Of a DNA stretch of 64,000 nt, positions 36,425-44,973 are shown piece after piece. Positions within the stretch are counted from its first letter, which is position 1. Every line of letters starts with the position of its first letter. A program made the position numbers and the translations under genes. A model generated the notes under the pieces. The model searched no databases. It was not told the DNA's origin and saw only the letters and a list, made by a program, of their open reading frames with translations. The DNA is from an uncultured Bradyrhizobium sp. (lineage in GTDB: Bacteria; Pseudomonadota; Alphaproteobacteria; Rhizobiales; Xanthobacteraceae): NCBI RefSeq assembly GCF_947648125.1, contig NZ_CANSMR010000010.1:124001-188000 (forward strand), written 5' to 3'.

Positions 36425-36439
36425 ATTCATATCGTGAAT
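36425..36439. promoter_or_regulatory. LysR-type box (ATTCA-N5-TGAAT)
   Basis: ATTCA (36425-36429) and TGAAT (36435-36439) are perfect inverted arms and give a T-N11-A motif, as expected for a LysR binding site. It lies just upstream of the regulator start in the divergent gap. Confidence 0.65.
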
Positions 36440-36514
36440 AGTGAGAGATCACAAATCCATTTCATCTATGACGATGCAGCGCGTATCCAATCGGTCTGAA
36501 CCAAGGAGGCATCA

Positions 36515-37216
36515 ATGAGCTCTGAGACGATCAAACGCGACGTGAAGATCTGCATGTTCGACCAGTACGGCACGGTCGTCGACATGCAGGGCGGCCTGAC
36601 CAGGATCGCGGCGCCGTTCCTCGCGAAGAAGGGCTGGAAGGGCGATCCGAATTCCTTCGTCACATGGTGGCGCCGCACGCATTTCGAGAATTCGATGATC
36701 GATGCGCTGCTGCATCGCGAGCACACGCCCTATCGCGAGATCGGGCATCGCGCGGTGTCCCACGTGATGGACCGCGCCAAGATCGACTACACGATGGACG
36801 AGGTGCGCACCCTCGTCGGCGAGATCGAGAAGCTGGTGCCGTTTCCGGAGGTGCCGGAGGCGCTGGCGCGGTTGCAAGCCAAATACAAACTGGTGGTGCT
36901 GTCGAACGGTGATCCGGACATGCTCGAGACCGCGAAGCAGTACCACAAGGTCCCGTTCGATCGCGTGATCTCGGTGGCGGAAGCCAATTCGTTCAAGCCG
37001 CATGTCGCGACCTACACCAAGGCGGCCGAGATCATGGGCGTGAAGCCCGCCGAGGTGCTGTTCGTCGCCAATCATGCCTTCGACTGCATCGGCGCCAAGT
37101 CCGCCGGCATGCGGACGGCCTTCATCGACCGGCGCAGCCGCCCGTTCGGCATCACGCCGCACCAGCCCGATATCCTGGTGCCGTCGATGAAGGACCTCGC
37201 CGATGCGATCGTCTGA
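36515..37216 (+). CDS. HAD-superfamily haloacid dehalogenase, type II
   Basis: A 233-residue protein with the HAD catalytic set: Asp16 nucleophile and Thr20 (FDQYGTVVD), Ser130-Asn131 (VLSNGD), Lys161 (SFKPH) and Asn186/Asp190 (VANHAFDCIGAK). The cap region with WWRRTHFENS agrees with L-2-haloacid dehalogenases, which displace halide from 2-haloalkanoates. Gln17 in FDQYGT differs from the more common FDAYGT. AAGGAGG precedes ATG 36515 ideally. It overlaps the CoA-transferase gene by 14 bases. Confidence 0.88.
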   Translation: MSSETIKRDVKICMFDQYGTVVDMQGGLTRIAAPFLAKKGWKGDPNSFVTWWRRTHFENSMIDALLHREHTPYREIGHRAVSHVMDRAKIDYTMDEVRTLVGEIEKLVPFPEVPEALARLQAKYKLVVLSNGDPDMLETAKQYHKVPFDRVISVAEANSFKPHVATYTKAAEIMGVKPAEVLFVANHAFDCIGAKSAGMRTAFIDRRSRPFGITPHQPDILVPSMKDLADAIV

Positions 37217-38441
37217 TCGCGAGCCGCTGTCGGGCATCAGGGTCCTCGACCTCTGCCGCGTGGTCTCCGGTCCGTTTGCCACGATGCAGCTCGGCGATCT
37301 CGGCGCCGACGTCGTCAAGATCGAGGACCCGCGGCAGGGCGACGAAAGCCGGCGCTACGGGCCGCCCTTCGTCGGCGGCGAGAGCGCGTATTTCCTGTCG
37401 GTGAACCGCAACAAGCGCAGTTGCGCCATCGATCTGAAGTCGCCGGCGGGGCGAGACGCGGTGCTTGACCTTGCATCCGCGGCCGACGTTGTGATCGAGA
37501 ATTTTCGCCCGGGCACGCTCGACAAATGGGGGCTCGGCTTCGACGCGCTGCGGGCCCGCAAGTCCGACATCATCCTCTGCAGCATCTCGGGATTCGGCCG
37601 CACCGGCACAGACGCCTTGCGTCCCGGCTACGATCTGATCCTGCAGGGCGAATCCGGCGTGATGGATATCACCGGTGATCCCAAGGGGCCGCCGACCAAG
37701 GTCGGCACCTCGATCGCCGATCTCGTCACCGGCCTGTATGCGTCGCATTCGGTGCTCGCCGCCCTGATGCGGAAGAGCCGGACCGGCGAGGGCGGCCGGG
37801 TCGACGTCTCCATGCTCGATGCGATGGCGTCGCTCCTGACGTTCAACGCCGGCATGTACTTCGCCTCGGGACAAAGCCCGACGCGCCGGGGCAACGTCCA
37901 TCCGACCATCAGCCCGTACGAACCGTTTGAGGCCAGTGACGGCTGGATCAATGTCGGGGTCGCCAACGACAAGTTCTGGGCGGCCTTTTGCGGCGTCATT
38001 GGCGATCCGGACTTGCGCGATGACGTGCGCTTCGAAACCGCCCCGAAGCGCGCGGCGAGCCGCAACGAACTCATCGCGATCCTCGCCCCCATCTTCGCCC
38101 GCAGGAGCCGCGCCGATTGGCTGCGAGCTTTAGGCGCGGCCGGCATTCCCTGCGGCGCGATCAAATCGGTCGGCGAAGTCTGCGAGACGCCGCAACTCAC
38201 GCAGCGCGGCATGGTCCAGACCGTCCGCCATCCGGCGGCAGGGGACGTCAGGTTCATCGCGCGGCCGACGCGGTTCGACGACGAGCCCCCGGCACCTTCC
38301 ACCCGGCCGCCCATGCTCGGCGAACACACGCGCGAGGTGCTTGCGGAATGGCGCGGCTGGACCGACGATCGGCTCGAGAGATTCGCAGTCGAAGGCGCGT
38401 TCGGAGACTTTGGGCGGAGCTTCGTGCGATCGCGGAACTGA
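37203..38441 (+). CDS. Class III CoA-transferase (CaiB/BaiF family)
   Basis: A 412-residue CaiB/BaiF CoA-transferase, which moves CoA between carboxylic acids through an aspartyl-CoA intermediate. LSGIRVLDLCRVVSGPFATMQLGDLGADVVKIEDP is the standard opening, the catalytic Asp is D144 in RPGYDLILQGESG, and GGRVDVSMLDA and the LGEHTREVLAEW ending fit the family. It overlaps the dehalogenase gene, so both proteins are probably made together. A plausible job is activating the acid left after dehalogenation, but acceptor and donor are unknown. Confidence 0.92.
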   Translation: MRSSDREPLSGIRVLDLCRVVSGPFATMQLGDLGADVVKIEDPRQGDESRRYGPPFVGGESAYFLSVNRNKRSCAIDLKSPAGRDAVLDLASAADVVIENFRPGTLDKWGLGFDALRARKSDIILCSISGFGRTGTDALRPGYDLILQGESGVMDITGDPKGPPTKVGTSIADLVTGLYASHSVLAALMRKSRTGEGGRVDVSMLDAMASLLTFNAGMYFASGQSPTRRGNVHPTISPYEPFEASDGWINVGVANDKFWAAFCGVIGDPDLRDDVRFETAPKRAASRNELIAILAPIFARRSRADWLRALGAAGIPCGAIKSVGEVCETPQLTQRGMVQTVRHPAAGDVRFIARPTRFDDEPPAPSTRPPMLGEHTREVLAEWRGWTDDRLERFAVEGAFGDFGRSFVRSRN

Positions 38442-38466
38442 TTATCGTGATCAAGTGAGTGTCGCC

Positions 38467-38889
38467 ATGAGAGATATCGCCGAGCAGATGATGCGTCGCG
38501 CCGTCGCGGACGAGCGCCAGGAATTCGGGTCGTTCTTCCTGTCGCGCTTCTTCGGTCTGGAGATCGCCTACCAGGGCGAGGCATGCATCGTCTCCTTCGA
38601 CGTCGAGAGGCCGCTGTTCAACCCGCAAGGCACGCTGCACGGTGGGGTTCTCGCGACCGCGCTCGACATCTCGATGGGGCATCTCGTCAACCACGTCGCG
38701 GGTGCCGGCACCACGCTGGAGATGAAGGTGCAATATCTTGCCGCGGTTCGCGAAGGGCGCCTGACCTGTCACGCGACCTTCCTGAAGCGCGGCCGGAAGA
38801 CCTTCTTCGTGCAGTCGCAGGCCTCCACCGCAGCCGGCGAGCCGATCGCGCATGCCACGTCGACCTGGCAACTGCTGAGCCGGAGCTGA
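38467..38889 (+). CDS. PaaI-type hotdog thioesterase
   Basis: A 140-residue hotdog-fold protein. NPQGTLHGGVLATALDISMGHLV carries the HGG motif of the PaaI/YbgC-like thioesterases, and EMKVQYLAAVREGRLTCHATFLKRGRKTFFVQSQ is the following strand region. It starts 25 bases after the CoA-transferase stop and is the last gene of the unit. It probably hydrolyses an acyl-CoA, perhaps releasing CoA from a stalled intermediate. The ribosome site is weak, so ATG 38467 rests on family alignment. Confidence 0.82.
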   Translation: MRDIAEQMMRRAVADERQEFGSFFLSRFFGLEIAYQGEACIVSFDVERPLFNPQGTLHGGVLATALDISMGHLVNHVAGAGTTLEMKVQYLAAVREGRLTCHATFLKRGRKTFFVQSQASTAAGEPIAHATSTWQLLSRS

Positions 38890-39071
38890 GAAGCGCGGCC
38901 GGTTCGCATCGGCCCGTTGTCGCGCTGCCGAGGCCCCGTCCCTGCGCACGAAACGGTCACGAGCATTGCCAGGATCGTGATCCGGTTTCATACTCTGACG
39001 CCGGAAGCGCATCTCCACGGCGCGGCCGGCACGAAGATGAGAGGCGACACCTTAAAGGCGGAGAGACGGCG

Positions 39072-39884
39072 ATGCGGTTTCGTCTCGCGTTTGCTCTTGT
39101 ATCCATGGCGGCGCTGCTCGTTGATCCGATTGCCGCCATGTCGCAGGACATGTTGCGCAGCGTCGACCTCGACAGTCCCGATATGACGACGTCGGAGATG
39201 TCGCGCGCCGACGTCGACGCGCTCCTCAAGACGGCGCATCAAGGAGACCGATACACCGTAGATCTGGAGGGAAAGCGACTGTCGCGCCTCGATCTCTCGG
39301 GCCTCGACTTCTCCGGTGGCAACCTTCATCTCGTAAAGCTCAACCGGACCAATCTGAAAGCCGCGCGCTTCGATCGGGCCGTGCTGAACCAGGCTTGGCT
39401 CATCGACGCAGATCTGACGGGGGCTTCGCTCGTCAAGGCATCGCTGCTCGGCACGCAGATGCAGCGCGCCAAGCTTGGTGGCGCCGATTTGAGCGGCGCC
39501 CGCATCACCGCCGATCTTTCCGGTGCCAGCCTGATCGGGGCCAGGCTCGCGGGTGCGGATTTGAGCGCCGATATGCGCAACCAGTCGATGGGCCTGATGC
39601 GTGGTGTGCTCAAATCCGCCGATCTCCGGAATGCGGATCTGAGCGGCGCCAATCTCGCGCGCGCCGATCTCGAATTCGCGCGGTTGCAGAACGCCAATCT
39701 GGCGAACTGCAACCTCAACAAGGCTGACCTTGCGGGAGCCGACCTCTCCGGCGCCAACCTCGCCAGCGCCGATTTCACCGAAACCGACCTTGCGGCGGCC
39801 CTCTTGCCGGGTGCGGCCGCGCTGGCGGAGGCCCGCAATCTGGACAAGGCCCGGAACTTGAGCCTGGCGCGGCGGCCAGATTAG
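39072..39884 (+). CDS. Exported pentapeptide-repeat protein
   Basis: A 270-residue protein with a signal peptide (MRFRLAFALVSMAALLVDPIAAMS) followed by pentapeptide repeats of the A(D/N)LSGA kind across residues 70-245, for example ADLSGARITADLSGASLIGA and ADLRNADLSGANLARADL. These build a right-handed quadrilateral beta-helix; the function of periplasmic members is unknown. The C-terminal 30 residues leave the pattern. The TAG stop at 39882 is also the first triplet of a repeat A copy, so this gene's end may have been fixed by repeat insertion. Confidence 0.85.
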   Translation: MRFRLAFALVSMAALLVDPIAAMSQDMLRSVDLDSPDMTTSEMSRADVDALLKTAHQGDRYTVDLEGKRLSRLDLSGLDFSGGNLHLVKLNRTNLKAARFDRAVLNQAWLIDADLTGASLVKASLLGTQMQRAKLGGADLSGARITADLSGASLIGARLAGADLSADMRNQSMGLMRGVLKSADLRNADLSGANLARADLEFARLQNANLANCNLNKADLAGADLSGANLASADFTETDLAAALLPGAAALAEARNLDKARNLSLARRPD

Positions 39885-39962
39885 AGCGTTTTCGAGCGAA
39901 GTGGATACCGGTTCGCGTCAAGAAAACGCGTCAAAACAAAAATCTAGAGCCAACGGCTCTAG
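39882..39962. repeat. Dispersed repeat A, copy 2, with terminal hairpin
   Basis: AGAGCGTTTTCGAGCGAAGT, GGATACCGGTTCGCGTC and AAGAAAACGCGTCAAA follow as in copy 1. Then CTAGAGCC (39944-39951), AAC and GGCTCTAG (39955-39962) make a perfect 8-bp hairpin. It begins on the stop codon of the pentapeptide gene. Confidence 0.83.
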
Positions 39963-40083
39963 GGATCGAATTGCAGTGTCCTGCAGCAGGACTTATGTTC
40001 TGTCTTGAGAACCACGCAGCCGCTCATCGTGCGGCGGGCAGGGACCACGGTGGATGGTTGCATGTCGCACCGGAGGTGATGTC

Positions 40084-40554
40084 ATGACCATTTCTCCCAC
40101 ACTGCACAAATATCTCGCTGCGGAAAACATCGAGTACGACGAAATTCCGCATGTGCTGACGATGTCGTCAGCCTTGACCGCCCAGGCGTGTCACGTCCCG
40201 GGTGATCGCCTGGCCAAGGCCGTTGTGTTGCGCCGCAACGGCGGCTACCTGCTCGCGGTGCTGCCCGCATCGCATCACCTCAGGCTGGCGGATCTGAAGG
40301 CGAGCTTCGGTGACGATATCACCATGGCCGCTGAAAGCGAGGTCGATCGGCTGTTCGCGGACTGTGCGCATGGGGCGGTTCCCGCCGCCGGCATCTGCTA
40401 CGGGCTCGACGTCATCGTTGATGACAGCATCCAGATGCAGCCCGAGATCTATGTCGAAGCCGGCGATCATGAGACGTTGCTTCATCTCGGTCGTGCGCAA
40501 TTCGCACGCTTGACCGCCGGTTCTCTGCACGGCCGCTTCAGTGCGCACGACTGA
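40084..40554 (+). CDS. YbaK/ProX-domain aminoacyl-tRNA deacylase-like protein
   Basis: A 156-residue protein of the YbaK/EbsC fold, which hydrolyses mischarged aminoacyl-tRNAs. Conserved features are the AKAVVLRRNGGYLLAVLPASHHLRL segment with the Lys near 47, and the GAVPAAGICYGLDVIVDDSI block. It is followed by VEAGDHETLLHL near the C-terminus. ATG 40084 follows GGAGGTGATG. Whether it edits tRNA-Pro or another tRNA is not shown. Confidence 0.82.
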   Translation: MTISPTLHKYLAAENIEYDEIPHVLTMSSALTAQACHVPGDRLAKAVVLRRNGGYLLAVLPASHHLRLADLKASFGDDITMAAESEVDRLFADCAHGAVPAAGICYGLDVIVDDSIQMQPEIYVEAGDHETLLHLGRAQFARLTAGSLHGRFSAHD

Positions 40555-40659
40555 GGGCATGATGTCGCTGCGCCTTGAGGCGCAGCACGCATGCGGCCAC
40601 GCCCGATCTGCTGTATAGTTGCCAGCGAGGGGGCTGCTGCCTTGGAAGGGAGATCCTCC

Positions 40660-41079
40660 ATGAAAGTCAAGGACGTGATGCACAAGGGCGTCGATTGGGT
40701 TAGCCCCGATACCCCGATCACCGAAATCGCAAAATTGATGCAAGGGCACGACGTCGGCTGCATTCCGATCGGGCAAGACGATCGTCTGATCGGGATGGTG
40801 ACGGATCGCGACCTCGTCTGCAAAGGTCTTGCGAGCAAGAACTTCAATTCTGCGCGCACCACGGCGCGGGATGTGATGACCGAAGGCATTCACTGCTGCC
40901 GGGAAGACGACGATCTGGCGAAAGCGGTGCATCACATGGAGACGCTGAAGATCCGCAGGCTGGCTGTGATCAACAAGAGCAAACGGATGGTCGGCATGGT
41001 CAGCCTTGGGGACGTGGGCCACTTTGCCGGTGCCGATCTCATATCCGAATACATGAAGAGCGTGTCGGCTCATCATTGA
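40660..41079 (+). CDS. Two-CBS-domain protein
   Basis: A 139-residue protein made only of a CBS pair. CBS1 starts KVKDVMHKGVDWVSPDTPITEIAKLMQGHDVGCIPIG, with VTDRDL in its second half. CBS2 contains RDVMTEGIHCCREDDDLAKAVHHMETLKIRRLAVINK. Such stand-alone Bateman modules bind adenine nucleotides. AAGGGAG precedes ATG 40660. The following 3'-side gap carries repeat B copy 1. Confidence 0.88.
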   Translation: MKVKDVMHKGVDWVSPDTPITEIAKLMQGHDVGCIPIGQDDRLIGMVTDRDLVCKGLASKNFNSARTTARDVMTEGIHCCREDDDLAKAVHHMETLKIRRLAVINKSKRMVGMVSLGDVGHFAGADLISEYMKSVSAHH

Positions 41080-41154
41080 GGCGAGGCCGGTCTGCCGGAA
41101 ACCGGCAGATCGGCCGGCACCATGGCCGGACAACAAACCGTGCCGAAAGACGAA

Positions 41155-41210
41155 CTGGCGCGCCACAGCCGCTGAAGATGGGCACTACTGTTTCGCCGTA
41201 GCGCTATGAT
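41155..41210 (+). repeat. Dispersed repeat B, copy 1
   Basis: CTGGCGCGCCACAGCCGCTG, AAGATGGGCACTACTGTTTC and GCCGTAGCGCTATGATAG. The piece can be read as WRATAAEDGHYCFAVAL plus stop. Two similar copies lie at 42378 and 44974 in the same orientation; they differ mostly at third codon positions in this frame. Confidence 0.75.
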
Positions 41211-41295
41211 AGCGCCTGGCGTACGCTCAAGCCGCAGAAGCTGCGAGCTTATGCGAGTTCGCGCTGCGGCCGCGGGGACCCAGTTTGAGGGCGGA

Positions 41296-41695
41296 ATGCT
41301 GTGCTGGATCATGTTCTCGCTCGGTGTCACCGACATCAATCGCAGTCGTCGTTTCTACGGCGCAGTACCGCGTCCGCTTGGCCTTGTCCGTATCGTTGAT
41401 TTCGGCGAGGGCCGTGGTTCCGATTATGATGCCTCGCCGGGGTCGCCCGGCGTTGAGTTCACAATTACCCGCGAAGCGGAGGTAAGGACGCCTATTCCCG
41501 GCGCGCATATCTGCTTTCGCGCTCTCGACCGCGCCGCGGTCGACGCCTTTCACGCTGTGGCCCTTCCGTGTGGGGACACGACGACGGCGCGCCCGGGCTT
41601 CGGCCGAGCTATCACGCAAACGACTACGGCGCCTTCGTGTTGGAAGCCCGACGGCCGTCGCGTCGAGACGGTCTGTCATGCGCCGACCAGCCCGA
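41296..41695 (+). pseudogene. Broken VOC (glyoxalase-like) gene
   Basis: Most of a VOC domain is readable: LGVTDINRSRRFYGAVPRPL, then FGEGRGSDYDASPGSPGVEF, then PGAHICFRALDRAAVDAFHAVAL. The frame then slips near 41575: the +1 frame gives DDGAPGLRPSYHANDYGAFVL, and near 41640 it slips back to give KPDGRRVETVCHAPTS. Near the start, five inserted bases (TGCTG) plus one extra G by 41325 leave the frame unchanged but corrupt MLDHVL. The natural stop is lost. The paired indels and missing stop indicate a decayed gene. GAGGGCGG before ATG 41296 is probably its old ribosome site. Confidence 0.75.
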
Positions 41696-41757
41696 CGCTC
41701 GTCGCGAGCGCCATTCCTTTCAAACATCCGCTCGATGCAACTGGAGGCGGCGTCCGT

Positions 41758-42099
41758 TCAATCTCCACGCTGACCAGGAAGCGTGGAGGTTGGATGTTGG
41801 GTCGCTCCGCCTGTCTGGTCGGCGGCCGGCGCCATCAACCAGGGCTCGCCTGCATCGACCAGGCACGACAGACCGTTGGGCCGCGACAGCAGGATTGTCC
41901 AGTTGCCTGCCGGTGCAACGAAGATCTCCACGAGATGGCCGTTGCTGGATAATCCTTGGGCCACCTCGATCTCGCCGAAACGGTCCTTGAGGAGGGCAAT
42001 GAAATCAGATCGCTGGGCGCAGGTCTCGGCTACGCTGGTCGAAATGCCCAGCACAGTCGCAATCATGACGATTGCCGCCAACCGGATGTATCGCAGCAT
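41758..42099 (-). CDS. Small exported protein of unknown function
   Basis: A 113-residue protein with a clear signal peptide (MLRYIRLAAIVMIATVLGISTSVAE, cleaved near VAE-TC). The mature part runs from CAQRSDFIALLKDRFGE, through a middle containing GHLVEIFVAPAGNWTILLSR, to GLSCLVDAGEPWLM. The two Cys could form a disulfide. GGAGG lies upstream of ATG 42099. I know similar exported proteins in Bradyrhizobium but no function. It shares a gap with the broken VOC gene on the opposite strand. Confidence 0.78.
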   Translation of the reverse strand: MLRYIRLAAIVMIATVLGISTSVAETCAQRSDFIALLKDRFGEIEVAQGLSSNGHLVEIFVAPAGNWTILLSRPNGLSCLVDAGEPWLMAPAADQTGGATQHPTSTLPGQRGD

Positions 42100-42556
42100 T
42101 GCGTCCTCCCTCCGGGAGGCCACGTACGACTATCGGCATGCCGAGGAAAGCGAATAGCGACCCTCGGCAGCCTCGATGGTCGCGCCCAGACTCTACTTGG
42201 TGATCAGGCCTGAACAGATCAAGAGCAAGGACCGGCCGGGGCGCGCGTTGCGCAAACTTCAGACGTCAAATAGCCATGCAGCCTGTGCCCGCATTCTCGC
42301 GGCATCATTCGTCCGATCTTTTGCATCGACGTGTCCCGCGATTCGTGGAAGGTTTGGCTTGCATGCCGTCAACAAGGCTGGCGCGCCACGGCCGATGAAG
42401 ATGGGCACTACGTGTTCGCCGTGGCGCTATGACGCAGCGGCCGACCAAACGCTCCAATCGGCTAATCTGTGATGACCTGCGATCCTGCGCTATGCTTCAC
42501 CGACGGCTGTCTTCCCGATTTGCGGTGTGGTCTGGCTATCCTTCGATAGCGGCCCT
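42100..42556. other. Gene-free interval with repeat B copy 2
   Basis: About 460 bases between two minus-strand genes. The only structured piece is repeat B copy 2 at 42378-42472. The remaining frames look random, so I call no gene here. Confidence 0.6.
42378..42472 (+). repeat. Dispersed repeat B, copy 2
   Basis: CTGGCGCGCCACGGCCGATG, AAGATGGGCACTACGTGTTC and GCCGTGGCGCTATGACGCAG, then GCTCCAATCGGCTAA. In the tgg-cgc-gcc frame it reads WRATADEDGHYVFAVAL plus stop. The downstream CTCCAATCGG segment is shared with copy 3. Confidence 0.75.
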
Positions 42557-43846
42557 CTAGATCAGTCCCGGATTGTCGTGATGGGCTAGGCTCGGAAACG
42601 CCTGACTGAGCGAACCTGATCTGCTTTTCATCTGCTCGGCAAGATATTCCGCGTCTTCGCCGACTCCGTGCAAATGCGCGGACTTGTACTTATAGAGCCA
42701 CGGCAGCCCCAGGAAATACACGCCAGGCAGGCTTGTGATTCCGCGCTTGTGCATGGGTACTCGCGCAGCCGCAGTCCCGTTGTCAAAGATCGGGAGATCA
42801 ATCCAATCGAAGTCGTACCGAAACCCGTTGGCCCAAATGATGGTGGAGATGTCGGCCGTGCGGGTCTCAAGGGTCAGGACGGGATTGGCCACTTCTTTCG
42901 GGTCGGGCAGGACCTGGGGGCGCTCGTCCGAGGGAGATAGTTCGAGACGGTTGCGGGCGGCGTACTCATCAGCTCGCCGCAGGAAATCAGCCAATGACGC
43001 GTCGCCGCTCTCCAGATTTCCACGCAGATCATCTGCCATGGCTAGTTCGTTGTTATTGCCACCGATCACGCGGCCAAGGAGGACGACGCCATTCGCGGCG
43101 AGCTGGCGCAAATCCACGTCGTGTCCGCCAGCAACGCCCGTCAACAGTCTTGAGGTTGGTTGATCTGGGCGCTGTTCGACGGTCACATCGGCCTCACCCA
43201 ATGCCTGTTGCCACCAGATAAGGTCCCGTCCGCGATAACGGCGCGGCGCGCGTCGATGACGGCTCACCGACAAATACACCTGGCGGCCGGCGTGGCAGAG
43301 CTCTTCTGCGATTTGACAGCCCGAATTGCCCGATCCGATTACCAGCACCGCGCCCGGAGGAAGTGATCCCGGGTTGCGATAGCGGCTGGAGTGCAGTTGC
43401 AGCGTAGTGCCGGCGATCGGCAGAGGATCCACCGGCGCATGATAGGGTCCCGTCGCTATGACCACGTCTTTCGCTTCGATCAGCCCGGCCGGTGTCTCGA
43501 CGATCAGACTCGTCGATCCCGCCTTCCGGCGAAGGCTGGTGACGGATATTCCGCTGCGCACCGGCGCGCGAATGACCGCCGCATATTGCTCGAGGAAGCC
43601 CACGATATCGTCGCGCGACGCGAACGCATCGGGGTCGTTGGCTTGAAAGGCGAGTCCCGGCAGGCGGATGTTCCAGCTGGGGCTTTGAAACATCAGGGAG
43701 TCCCACCGCTCGCTGCGCCACCGCTCCGCGATACGCCGCCGTTCGAGAATGAGATGTTCGCGTCCGAGCTGCCGGAGGTGATAGCTCATGGCCAACCCGG
43801 CCTGGCCACCGCCGATGACGATGGTTTCAATCTGCTCCTTCATCAT
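42557..43846 (-). CDS. FAD-dependent monooxygenase, class B (FMO/Baeyer-Villiger-like)
   Basis: A 429-residue flavoprotein. The FAD-binding Rossmann motif GGGQAG is at residues 12-17 (IVIGGGQAGLAMSYHL), and the NADPH-binding second motif GSGNSG is at 171-176 (VLVIGSGNSGCQIAEEL). ANGF near residue 340 is the ATG-like linker region of the family. It probably oxygenates an N, S or ketone substrate. GGGAG lies eight bases before ATG 43846; ATG 43843 is adjacent. It is divergent from a LysR gene across a 99-base AT-rich gap. Confidence 0.88.
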   Translation of the reverse strand: MMKEQIETIVIGGGQAGLAMSYHLRQLGREHLILERRRIAERWRSERWDSLMFQSPSWNIRLPGLAFQANDPDAFASRDDIVGFLEQYAAVIRAPVRSGISVTSLRRKAGSTSLIVETPAGLIEAKDVVIATGPYHAPVDPLPIAGTTLQLHSSRYRNPGSLPPGAVLVIGSGNSGCQIAEELCHAGRQVYLSVSRHRRAPRRYRGRDLIWWQQALGEADVTVEQRPDQPTSRLLTGVAGGHDVDLRQLAANGVVLLGRVIGGNNNELAMADDLRGNLESGDASLADFLRRADEYAARNRLELSPSDERPQVLPDPKEVANPVLTLETRTADISTIIWANGFRYDFDWIDLPIFDNGTAAARVPMHKRGITSLPGVYFLGLPWLYKYKSAHLHGVGEDAEYLAEQMKSRSGSLSQAFPSLAHHDNPGLI

Positions 43847-43945
43847 GTGGCGGCTCCCATGGCGCGGATGTGTGGCGATGATGCGCCGTCCAATGCAAAA
43901 TAAAAAATTGATAATAGTTGCTTTAGACGTTAGTTTTTGTTTGCC

Positions 43946-44869
43946 ATGGATACACGCTTTCTCGAAAGCTTCGTTGCTGTGGTCGAGCAAGGCTCGCTCG
44001 CCGAGGCTGCGCGTCAGCTTAACCTGACGTCGGCCGCGGTCGCCCAGCGGATCCGTGCTCTTGAAAATGAGATCGGGGTCCGTCTTCTGTTCCGCTCCGG
44101 TCGAACCGTGCGGCCCACACAATCGGGAGCGGCGATTCTCGTTCACGCAAGGGATTTTCTAAGGCATGTACGCGATCTCAAATCGATCGCAGCCAACGAT
44201 ACGCCCTCGGGAGAACTGCGGCTGGGCGCAATACAGAGCGCGAAGGCGGGGTTGTTGCCAAACATCCTGTCCGGGATGGCGAAGAAGTATCCGCAAATCG
44301 AAATTCATATTGTGGGTGACATGCCGGCGCCGCTTTACGCGAAGGTGTTGAGCGGTGAGCTTGACGCGGCGATAATCGTCAAGCCACCATTTCCAATCCC
44401 AAAGACTTGCGATTGGCGCGTGTTGCGGAAAGAGCCTTTAATTGTATTAACCTCCGCAGCGGCATCGGTCCGCGATCCTCATGTTGCCTTGACCTCGGAG
44501 CCCTTCATTCGACTGGACCGCACGGGCTGGGCTGGTCGCCTTGTCGACGGCTATCTCCGTCACGCCCACCTTCGGCCCAAGGAGCGATTTGAACTTGATG
44601 GACTCGAGGCGATCGCCATCATGGTCGATCGGGGCTTGGGAGTGTCGCTCGTACCCGATTGGTCCCCGCCGTGGCCGGAAGGTTTGTCGCTGCGGAAATT
44701 GCCTGTTCCCGACGACTCGTTCACCCGGTACATAGGTCTGCTTTGGACCAGAGCGTCGCTGCGTGCTGGACTGGTTCACGCCTTTCTGGAAGTCGCAGAG
44801 ACAACCCTCTCGCCCGGACTTAATGGAGTATCGGAACGCAAGCGCGGCAGTCGCAGGCGTTCGCGCTAA
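43946..44869 (+). CDS. LysR-family regulator
   Basis: A 307-residue LysR protein. MDTRFLESFVAVVEQGSLAEAARQLNLTSAAVAQRIRALENEIGVRLLFRSGRTVRPT is the N-terminal winged helix; the C-terminal periplasmic-binding-like domain runs to about 290. It is divergent from the FMO gene and probably controls it. The gap between them is AT-rich (for example AAAATAAAAAATTGATAATA near 43898) against the GC-rich background and could hold T-N11-A sites. ATG 43946 is chosen; the TTG three codons earlier is less likely. Confidence 0.88.
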   Translation: MDTRFLESFVAVVEQGSLAEAARQLNLTSAAVAQRIRALENEIGVRLLFRSGRTVRPTQSGAAILVHARDFLRHVRDLKSIAANDTPSGELRLGAIQSAKAGLLPNILSGMAKKYPQIEIHIVGDMPAPLYAKVLSGELDAAIIVKPPFPIPKTCDWRVLRKEPLIVLTSAAASVRDPHVALTSEPFIRLDRTGWAGRLVDGYLRHAHLRPKERFELDGLEAIAIMVDRGLGVSLVPDWSPPWPEGLSLRKLPVPDDSFTRYIGLLWTRASLRAGLVHAFLEVAETTLSPGLNGVSERKRGSRRRSR

Positions 44870-44973
44870 CTCAACTCGGTGACGGGTCGGTGGGCCACGA
44901 CGTCACCACGCGCATCGGCACACAAGATCGGGCAAAGGGCTGCTCCATATCGTCATCGCGTGCTCTGGCGTAG

